From DATKMG01 sp035541995 (GTDB lineage: Bacteria > Acidobacteriota > Terriglobia > Versatilivoradales > Versatilivoraceae), in NCBI GenBank assembly GCA_035541995.1, contig DATKMG010000031.1, forward strand, positions 1 through 6,206: 6,206 bases of DNA, given 5' to 3'. The translations under genes were made by a program, and so were the position numbers. Of this stretch, positions 1 through 4,627 are shown piece after piece. Under the pieces are notes generated by a model. The model ran no database searches. It saw nothing but the letters and a program-made list of their open reading frames with translations, and was not told the origin of the DNA. Position 1 is the first letter of the stretch, and the number at the start of each line of letters is the position of its first letter.

Positions 1-446
1 TCTTTTACATTATCGCAACTGGAGCGAAGAATAAGAAGGGGCAATTTATCGATGTGAAGCCCCCCTTGGATCACTTTATCAGCCTGACATTTCAGGGAGG
101 GACATTGGACGCTTTCGTAAAAGCCATTGCCCAAGCTGTGACTCAAAAATGTGATTTCAAACTCATCACTGGCATGGTGCCGATCAATCTCTTCCTTCAA
201 ACTTCTGTCCGTGTCCCATCTATGCGTGGCACTCCGCGTGATTTCAACACAACGGACACTATCCAAGTCACCAGTACATCAGGTACTGCACGGGATCTGC
301 TCCAGAACGCATTGGATGCGACGGGAAGAAAACTGGCATGGCAACTGCTTTGCGAGCCAGGGCTTTGTGCTCTCAACGTACATCCAGTTGCGTTGAAGTC
401 AGTTGATCCGTTGACAGGCGCTGAGACGTATCGGCCCGTGGATTGA
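1..446 (+). CDS. C-terminal part of an unidentified protein (partial at left edge)
   Basis: The frame is open from the left edge (first complete codon at base 3) to a TGA at 444-446, giving 147 visible residues, so this is the tail of a longer protein. An internal GTG at 54 follows an AAGGGG 12 bases upstream and could in principle be a start, but the frame stays open above it and I treat it as internal. I do not recognise a named family. The C-terminal half has an amphipathic stretch TARDLLQNALDATGRKLAW (about residues 95-113), then LLCEPG and ALNVHPV, with cysteines at about 117 and 122. That helix-then-strand pattern recalls short secreted or periplasmic domains common in acidobacterial hypothetical proteins; this is an impression only. 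No membrane segment is visible in this part. It converges on the hpnI remnant, with 51 bases between the two stop codons and no clear terminator. Hand-counted G+C of one sampled 60-base line (121-180) is 45%. Confidence 0.72.
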   Translation, partial: FYIIATGAKNKKGQFIDVKPPLDHFISLTFQGGTLDAFVKAIAQAVTQKCDFKLITGMVPINLFLQTSVRVPSMRGTPRDFNTTDTIQVTSTSGTARDLLQNALDATGRKLAWQLLCEPGLCALNVHPVALKSVDPLTGAETYRPVD

Positions 447-497
447 TCAGATGCTCTGGCCATAACAATAGGGTTCATCATCTTCTTCTCTTGAGGT

Positions 498-692
498 TCA
501 CTCATTGCAAGTGAACATTCCACCATCCGGAAGGCGATACCGCTGATTGCGCCAAGCAATATCCCGCCCAAGAAAACCGACAATCCAGGTAAGAAAGCTG
601 AGCAGATCCTGAATTGACAGAAGCCTTAGGTTTCGAGACATTTGCAGGTCTTTGAGTCCATTGGATTCCAGGATCCAAGCTAGGCTGAGCCG
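498..692 (-). pseudogene. 3' remnant of a second hpnI glycosyltransferase gene
   Basis: Read on the minus strand, this stretch encodes RLSLAWILESNGLKDLQMSR, continues through LLSFLTWIVGFLGRDIAWRN and RYRLPDGGMFT, and ends at a TGA at 498-500. It aligns without a gap to the last 64 codons of the intact hpnI (2911-3105), and both end at the same stop codon. By hand count, 42 of 64 residues and about 150 of 195 bases match. Similarity stops abruptly at 692/693, and an in-frame TGA follows at 708-710. The whole catalytic domain (DXD, DDF and RXXRW motifs) is absent, so it cannot be an active glycosyltransferase. What is left corresponds to the last transmembrane helix and the arginine-rich cytoplasmic tail. 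The sampled line 601-660 is 45% G+C against 55% at the aligned place in hpnI. It is either a decaying paralogue or a fragment of a related gene brought in by transfer. No stop interrupts the 64 codons, so the truncation may be fairly young. Confidence 0.88.
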
Positions 693-725
693 ACCTTTCC
701 GTGCAAATCAATCTGGTCTGGCACA

Positions 726-2420
726 TCAGAGAAGTTCACTACCTTCAGGAACGAATGACCCGAGCTTCAGAAACGCAGCACGCAGGCGCGGATGGCGTTG
801 CATCATATGAAGGTATCGCGCCTCGTCGGCACTCTGCTTGGCTTGAAGAATCTTGGCGACAGCGAGTTTTTCTTCATTCGTCCAGTGGGACAAATCCGGA
901 ATGAGAATAAGTACAATAGCCAGGTCGCTGGAAGATTCGATTCCGAGGTGCCGCGCGGCGTGCAAGCTCGCCGCGTGCCGGATTCTTTCAGCATCCCCTT
1001 CGAAGCGGTCCACCATCGCCCGCTGAATCGCCATCCCGATATTACGAGCCCGGAAGTGGTCCCAGGCGCCTGCTTCGGACGATAGACCCTCAAAAATAAC
1101 ATAGCCTTTGGCCAGTTTCTCCAAAGTCAGTTGCGAACTCCGGTAGCCGGGAGTCTTGCGCATTTTTCGTTCTTCCCGCTCCACCAACCGGCCGACTTCG
1201 GCTTGCAGCGGGCGGAACCCCAGTTTTCGGTAGAACCAGAACGCCCCCGAAGCGAGCGCTTCCGGGTTCTCAAAACCGAGCTGGTAGGGATCCACTGAAA
1301 AACAGGTCACCCCCAAAACCTGATGGAAGAGGCATAGAAGCTGCGCATACAGCCAAGCGGATTCGCCCTCCCGAAAAGTGTAGTACAAATTGAAGCCCAC
1401 CTCGGCTCGTTCAAAGAGTGAGAGCAATTCCACGTAGCCGGCGGGTAGACCGTTCTTGAAGAACATCCCCGCATGATAGGCCCGCAGCGGCAAGCGCCAC
1501 TGGGGTGGCACACCGAAGAAGAAGATTTCGACGCCTCGACCCGCATTGGCGTGGAAGACTCTGGTTTCGTCTGGGTGGCTAAAGCCATAGAGCTCACGAA
1601 AGCGCATTGCCGAAGTGTCGAGAATAAGATCCAAAATCCTGCGCGCTTCCGGACGAGGCAAGTGTCTTACCGGAAGCGGCGGGCCCTGCAGTTCACGCGC
1701 AAGCGAAACGTCGCTGCGCCGCAGCAATGGCTCCCGATGGCAGTAAAGATTGCGCCTGGGTAGCCGCAGACGCGATCGGGACTTACGCGCAGCGCCCATG
1801 TTCCAGGTCAACGGCATTTGCAGCGCGTCGTATAGTTCCGCCTGCTCCTTAGGTGTCAGCGGCAACCTGCGAAAATGCTCGAGCAACCAGACCAGATCGC
1901 TTGGACTCCGGCCCCGTGCCGCCGAAACCCAATCGTGGAAAGGAACATGGGCTTCCACCGGCCAATCTTCCCCCAGGAGCGGCAAGAACCGCGACAGGAT
2001 CGGACCGAGACGATCTATTTCGTCGTAGCGGTCCCATGCAATCTCGATGTTTCGCGGATGACGAAGCGCGAGGCGGCAGGCCACATCGTAGCTAAACACC
2101 GCCGAAAGCGAGGTCCCTGCAATACCCGAGATCTCTGATTCTTCGAAGGAGGAGAGGTCCCAACCCTCCACTTGAAGCCGTGCGATTCGATCTGCAAACG
2201 AAAAGAGAATGGAGTCCGCCAGACTCGCTACTTCTGGACTACACGGATAAGCCCGCAGAAACAACAGGATCTCATGTAATCGGATCAACTCTCTCGGATC
2301 GCGAAACCGTCGTGCTGCCACAGCCGACAGCAATTGCTCAAGTTGACGGGGATCGGATGTTCCAAAGCGCTTCTTCCAACTGTCCAGACGATCCAGCACG
2401 TTTCGTGGCATTTTCTTCAT
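726..2420 (-). CDS. Large uncharacterised protein with GNAT-like acyltransferase core
   Basis: This encodes 564 residues with no transmembrane segments or signal peptide, so it is probably cytoplasmic. Residues about 1-205 are helical and charged with no recognised motif. Residues about 205-240 form an Arg-rich linker (ARKSRSRLRLPRR). Residues about 285-405 look like a divergent GNAT fold: strands around VEIFFFGVPP (297-306), YHAGMFFKNGLPAGYVELL (315-333) and VGFNLYYTFREGES (341-354), and then SGAFWFYRKLGFRPL (391-405). The FYRKLGFRPL piece is the usual end-of-fold GNAT signature. I cannot see a clean Q/RxxGxG/A acetyl-CoA loop, so activity is uncertain. Residues about 410-560 form a helical C-terminal domain. 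The substrate is unknown. ATG at 2420 is used as the start; ATG at 2411 (residue 4) has a better-spaced GAG and is equally possible. Sampled G+C is about 64% (four 60-base lines) against 52-53% in hpnI and hpnJ. Its stop lies only 33 bases from the break in the hpnI remnant. Confidence 0.83.
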   Translation of the reverse strand: MKKMPRNVLDRLDSWKKRFGTSDPRQLEQLLSAVAARRFRDPRELIRLHEILLFLRAYPCSPEVASLADSILFSFADRIARLQVEGWDLSSFEESEISGIAGTSLSAVFSYDVACRLALRHPRNIEIAWDRYDEIDRLGPILSRFLPLLGEDWPVEAHVPFHDWVSAARGRSPSDLVWLLEHFRRLPLTPKEQAELYDALQMPLTWNMGAARKSRSRLRLPRRNLYCHREPLLRRSDVSLARELQGPPLPVRHLPRPEARRILDLILDTSAMRFRELYGFSHPDETRVFHANAGRGVEIFFFGVPPQWRLPLRAYHAGMFFKNGLPAGYVELLSLFERAEVGFNLYYTFREGESAWLYAQLLCLFHQVLGVTCFSVDPYQLGFENPEALASGAFWFYRKLGFRPLQAEVGRLVEREERKMRKTPGYRSSQLTLEKLAKGYVIFEGLSSEAGAWDHFRARNIGMAIQRAMVDRFEGDAERIRHAASLHAARHLGIESSSDLAIVLILIPDLSHWTNEEKLAVAKILQAKQSADEARYLHMMQRHPRLRAAFLKLGSFVPEGSELL

Positions 2421-2485
2421 CTCAATAGCAGTTGGTTTGGTAAAAACGGTCAGGACCAGATGAGCAATCCCGTTTTGAAAAGCTC

Positions 2486-2514
2486 ACGATTGATTCAACA
2501 AGCTAATCAATCGT
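2486..2514. promoter_or_regulatory. Perfect 10-bp inverted repeat upstream of the GNAT-like gene (operator or leader hairpin)
   Basis: The arms ACGATTGATT (2486-2495) and AATCAATCGT (2505-2514) are exact reverse complements separated by 9 bases. The dyad lies 66-94 bases upstream of the GNAT-like start on the minus strand. A+T-rich arms of this length suit a dimeric regulator's operator. If transcription starts at the weak TATAAC box at 2541-2546, the dyad would instead be a hairpin in the leader RNA. No U-tract follows in either direction, so it is not a terminator. The symmetry is seen directly; its role is inferred. Confidence 0.5.
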
Positions 2515-2561
2515 ATTTACCAATACCTTCTTCATCGACTGTTATAGCCTACTGATACTTG

Positions 2562-2576
2562 CAGAATATAGTGACA
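2562..2576. repeat. Left terminal inverted repeat of the MITE-like element
   Basis: CAGAATATAGTGACA matches the reverse complement of 2692-2706 at all 15 positions. Pairing stops on both sides of the arm. Confidence 0.8.
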
Positions 2577-2586
2577 TGCCTCTCCT

Positions 2587-2604
2587 CCACCCCTGCCGGG
2601 GTGG
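2587..2604. repeat. Internal hairpin 1 of the MITE-like element
   Basis: A perfect 7-bp stem CCACCCC/GGGGTGG surrounds a TGCC loop. No T-run follows on either strand, so it does not read as an intrinsic terminator. Confidence 0.65.
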
Positions 2605-2626
2605 TGTTATTCGGGAAGATTATAAT

Positions 2627-2659
2627 CCAGGGGTGACGCGCCTTTCGCATCACCTCTGG
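2627..2659. repeat. Internal hairpin 2 of the MITE-like element
   Basis: CCAGGGGTGACGCG (2627-2640) pairs with CGCATCACCTCTGG (2646-2659) over 14 positions with a 5-base loop. Twelve pairs are Watson-Crick. The two exceptions are G opposite T, which still pair in an RNA copy of the + strand. That pattern is what selection on an RNA or folded single strand would leave. Confidence 0.6.
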
Positions 2660-2669
2660 CTACTTTCCA

Positions 2670-2686
2670 TTGTCCCTTCGGGACAA
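2670..2686. repeat. Internal hairpin 3 of the MITE-like element
   Basis: A perfect 7-bp stem TTGTCCC/GGGACAA closes a 3-base loop. The stem extends by CC/GG beyond one mismatch. Confidence 0.6.
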
Positions 2687-2691
2687 AGGGT

Positions 2692-2706
2692 TGTCACTAT
2701 ATTCTG
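2692..2706. repeat. Right terminal inverted repeat of the MITE-like element
   Basis: TGTCACTATATTCTG is the exact reverse complement of the left end at 2562-2576. It lies 186 bases from the GNAT-like gene's start side at its inner edge and 205 bases from the hpnI stop. Confidence 0.8.
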
Positions 2707-2779
2707 TGACTCTCAATAATTACATCATTGTTGACACTTTCATCACAAAAAACCAAATCCGGACTCAGGAGAGACCACC

Positions 2780-2877
2780 GGGGTAGCACAGACACGAGTC
2801 GGTGGCATATCTGTGATCAGAAATTCCGTGTTTTTTCCTCGCAGGCATAGCCCCAAGCGCCAAGTTTGTGCCACCCA
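2780..2877. repeat. Imperfect inverted-repeat element next to the hpnI 3' end
   Basis: GGGTAGCACAGA at 2780-2791 and TTTGTGCCACCC at 2866-2877 match as inverted repeats at 10 of 12 positions. A nested perfect 6-bp pair, CCACCG (2775-2780) with CGGTGG (2800-2805), overlaps the left arm. This looks like a decayed dispersed palindromic repeat, but with only one copy in the window that is a guess. Confidence 0.35.
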
Positions 2878-2910
2878 GCTGCCAGGCGGCATGAATAGCT
2901 CTATTGGGTC

Positions 2911-4068
2911 TCACTCAATGCGCGTGAACCTTCCACCCTCCAGCAGGCGATACCGCCGATTGCGCCAGACAATCTCCCGCCCCAGAAAGCCACCAACCCA
3001 AGTCAGAAAGCTGAGCACATCCTGAACCGGCACGAGCCAAAGGTTTCGAGCGACTTCAGGATCCTTGAGCCCTTTGCTGCCGAGGAGCCATGCCAAGCTG
3101 AGCCGAAGTGTGAGTACCGCACCCGCGACCATTGCTGTCCAGTGGGAAGAGTCTGACAGGAACAGCACAAGAGCCCAGGGAAGGCCATAGGTAAATCCCT
3201 GCCCCAAATATCCGATGGGTCGGGAAAAGCGTGCACTGCGGTTCCATCTCAGCCGATGCTTGAAGCTGTGAAGGAACCCCATCGAATAGGCATGATGATC
3301 GATCACGAAAGGTGAAAGCGAGACTTTGAATCCGGCATTGCTGACTTTCTCTCCCAGGACAAAATCGTCAGCTAGATAATCAGCCAGGATGCTGAAGCCC
3401 CCAATGGCATTCAGACAATCAGTTCGAATGGCCATGGAAGGGCCCAGCATGAATTTCATTCCTTCCAGGCGCTCCGCCACAATCACTCCCGCCATGAACT
3501 CGGTGCTCATTCCTAGGGCCTCAAGCTTTGACCAGAACTCCCTTCCTGCCACGCCACGGTAAAGGCTTGTCACAGCCCCCACCTCTCGTATTTCAAAATC
3601 CTTGGCGAGAGCTTTCAAGTAATCCGGCCTGACTGAGACATCGCTATCTGTGATCACCCGCAATTCATTTCGGGCCGTTTGGCTCATCTTTTCTAAACCG
3701 TGTACCTTGGCATTTGCGTACGGAGACTCGCCCACAACCAACAATTGTGAAGAGACTTCGGGGTAGCGGGCCATCATGCCACGTGCTAGTTCGGCAGCTG
3801 GGTCTTTCGCCTCTTGAACCGCCATCAAGATTTCAAAGACTGGATAGTCTTGCTCGAAGAAACTCTCCAGGTTTGACTCCAGTCGCGGCTCGAGACCGGA
3901 AAGAGGTTTCAACAAACTGACAGGTGGGTATCTGTCTGAAAGATCGGAATTGAGAGTGTGGATTCGGAAAAACCTGCGTACTGAAGAAATAGCGATCAAA
4001 TAATAGATTGTTCCACCGCCCACCACGATTGCTAGCAGAATAATCCAAATGTTGTAGACCCAGTTCAT
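2911..4068 (-). CDS. hpnI: HpnI, bacteriohopanetetrol N-acetylglucosaminyltransferase (GT21-like)
   Basis: This membrane glycosyltransferase adds N-acetylglucosamine to bacteriohopanetetrol, the first step in making the composite hopanoid head group. That role was shown for HpnI in Burkholderia; here it is assigned by family resemblance. The protein has 385 residues, normal for the family. A transmembrane helix (about 5-27) is followed by a ceramide-glucosyltransferase-like catalytic domain: LLKPLSGLEPRLESNL (52-67), the EQDYPVFEIL block (72-81), TDSDVSV with the DXD aspartates D141 and D143, ADDFVLGE (233-240) and the HRLRW (271-275) form of the R/QXXRW motif. Two or three membrane helices follow (about 284-364), then an Arg-rich tail ending FTRIE. 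I chose ATG at 4068 because MNWVYNIWIILL gives the family's N-terminal helix. The frame stays open to an ATG at 4320, but the extra 84 residues are charged and unlike the family. No strong ribosome site precedes 4068. It is divergent from hpnJ. Confidence 0.92.
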   Translation of the reverse strand: MNWVYNIWIILLAIVVGGGTIYYLIAISSVRRFFRIHTLNSDLSDRYPPVSLLKPLSGLEPRLESNLESFFEQDYPVFEILMAVQEAKDPAAELARGMMARYPEVSSQLLVVGESPYANAKVHGLEKMSQTARNELRVITDSDVSVRPDYLKALAKDFEIREVGAVTSLYRGVAGREFWSKLEALGMSTEFMAGVIVAERLEGMKFMLGPSMAIRTDCLNAIGGFSILADYLADDFVLGEKVSNAGFKVSLSPFVIDHHAYSMGFLHSFKHRLRWNRSARFSRPIGYLGQGFTYGLPWALVLFLSDSSHWTAMVAGAVLTLRLSLAWLLGSKGLKDPEVARNLWLVPVQDVLSFLTWVGGFLGREIVWRNRRYRLLEGGRFTRIE

Positions 4069-4115
4069 TCGGTTGAGGGCTCGGGTGTCTCCTGGATGGA
4101 CTTCAATTGCCCGCA

Positions 4116-4143
4116 ATCCTATCACAGGTTGGGTTTCCTCCAA
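4116..4143 (-). promoter_or_regulatory. Weak candidate promoter for hpnI
   Basis: On the minus strand TTGGAG (4138-4143) and TAGGAT (4116-4121) are 16 bases apart, each matching the sigma-70 consensus at four of six positions. This would start transcription near 4109, about 40 bases before the chosen ATG, which supports the short form of HpnI. A match this weak can arise by chance. Confidence 0.27.
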
Positions 4144-4412
4144 ACTCTGACGACTTGCGAGGGCCTGCCTATCCTCGTTAAAATGGCCACCTCTCAGGCG
4201 CGAGTCACTCATTCGATCGTCGCGATGCGACGTGCCGGAGTCTTGACCACCGCACCGATGCCGGACTTGAAAGGCCGGCCTAAATTCAGTTGCCCGAAAT
4301 TCGGCAGCAAGAATATCCAAAGTTCAAGGGCAGGCACGGCAGCGGGTTTCCTGCTCACAGAAGCAAGCCTCCTACAACTTTCCTGCTTGCTAATTTTGAT
4401 TGCAGCTGAACT

Positions 4413-4435
4413 GGAACTACGGAACTAAGAACTAC
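4413..4435. repeat. Three tandem copies of an 8-base repeat upstream of the hpnJ promoter
   Basis: GGAACTAC (4413-4420), GGAACTAA (4421-4428) and GAACTAC (4429-4435, one G short) lie end to end. They finish 9 bases before the -35 box of the hpnJ promoter. The position would suit an activator contacting the polymerase, but simple repeats of this type also arise by slippage. The repeat is seen; any binding role is inferred. Confidence 0.5.
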
Positions 4436-4444
4436 AACCCGCGC

Positions 4445-4473
4445 TTGACATCTGTTGCCTGAAACCCTATGCT
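4445..4473 (+). promoter_or_regulatory. Sigma-70-type promoter for hpnJ
   Basis: A perfect TTGACA -35 box (4445-4450) is followed after exactly 17 bases by TATGCT (4468-4473), a four-of-six -10 box. Transcription would start near 4480, giving a leader of roughly 148 bases. An 11-base palindrome CAAAG-C-CTTTG (4476-4486) overlaps the expected start and could be an operator half of little strength. This is the best promoter match I found in the window. Confidence 0.58.
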
Positions 4474-4617
4474 AGCAAAGCCTTTGTTCTAATCTGTTGA
4501 GACCGCCAGGTGAGCTTCAAGGGCTTCGAAGGCGTTTGCCTGTTCAGTAGTCTGGTGATTGGCCCTTAGGGTTGATATATGTTCTGATGAAAACACCTGT
4601 TCATAGAGTTGAGCCTT

Positions 4618-4622
4618 GGAGG
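4618..4622 (+). promoter_or_regulatory. Ribosome binding site that fixes the hpnJ start at TTG 4628
   Basis: GGAGG lies 5 bases before TTG 4628. The other in-frame candidate, TTG 4616, overlaps this site and has no ribosome site of its own. Starting at 4628 gives MKTLLLNPPS, the beginning expected of HpnJ proteins. Confidence 0.8.
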
Positions 4623-4627
4623 CGAAA

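Larger units (their letters stand above)
2562..2706. mobile_element. MITE-like non-coding element, 145 bp, with 15-bp perfect terminal inverted repeats
   Basis: The left end CAGAATATAGTGACA (2562-2576) and the right end TGTCACTATATTCTG (2692-2706) are perfect reverse complements. The interior is far more G+C-rich than the ends and folds into three successive hairpins: CCACCCC/GGGGTGG with loop TGCC, a 14-bp stem with two G-U-type pairs, and TTGTCCC/GGGACAA. A perfect 10-bp palindrome GATTATAATC (2618-2627) sits between the first two. It contains no open frame of useful length, so it would have to be moved in trans. Outside the repeats only a TG is shared on the two sides, so a target duplication is not established. 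It could also be a REP-type or structured-RNA element rather than a transposon derivative. Confidence 0.6.
2421..2910. other. 490-base non-coding, repeat-rich spacer between the GNAT-like gene and hpnI
   Basis: No convincing gene lies here. From left to right it holds the upstream region of the GNAT-like gene with a perfect dyad (2486-2514), a MITE-like element (2562-2706), an A+T-rich stretch (2707-2760), and a weaker inverted-repeat element (about 2780-2877) just downstream of the hpnI stop. On the minus strand a TATAAC box (GTTATA at 2541-2546) is a possible -10 for the GNAT-like gene, but I see no good -35, so I do not call a promoter. Since hpnI and the GNAT-like gene run in the same direction, readthrough from hpnI across this spacer is possible; I found no strong intrinsic terminator. 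Confidence 0.7.
4069..4627. other. 559-base divergent control region between hpnI and hpnJ
   Basis: No gene is supported here, although both strands stay open for a while. It contains a weak candidate hpnI promoter near 4116-4143, a three-copy 8-base repeat (4413-4435), a good promoter reading toward hpnJ (4445-4473), and a predicted hpnJ leader of about 130 bases. In that leader, CAGGTG (4507-4512) can pair with CACCTG (4594-4599), and CCTGTTCA occurs twice (4539-4546 and 4596-4603); neither is strong. The stretch 4144-4412 shows nothing I can name. Confidence 0.6.

Noticed and set aside
101..110. Loss of the cobalamin-ligand histidine in HpnJ as a sign of a dead enzyme (LVGPPVTVEPE, residues about 102-112)
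   Set aside because: HpnJ proteins I recall also lack the classic DxHxxG motif, and the iron-sulfur cysteines and SAM motifs are intact. The positions given here are protein residues, not bases.
2745..2783. Rho-independent terminator for hpnI on the minus strand
   Set aside because: A run of six T follows a stem, but the stem is short with a mismatch or a large internal loop, the T-run begins about nine bases late, and it is about 160 bases beyond the stop codon.
4069..4320. An 84-residue N-terminal extension of HpnI using the ATG at 4320
   Set aside because: The added residues are charged and Gly/Arg/Ser-rich with no family resemblance, and the start at 4068 immediately gives the expected N-terminal membrane helix and a total of 385 residues.
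4096..4428. A 110-codon + strand open frame in the hpnI-hpnJ spacer
   Set aside because: It has no convincing ribosome site or recognisable domain, its composition looks random, and it lies over the upstream region of hpnI and the tandem repeat.
4616..4618. TTG at 4616 as the hpnJ start
   Set aside because: It overlaps the GGAGG site, has no ribosome site of its own, and adds four residues not expected in HpnJ.
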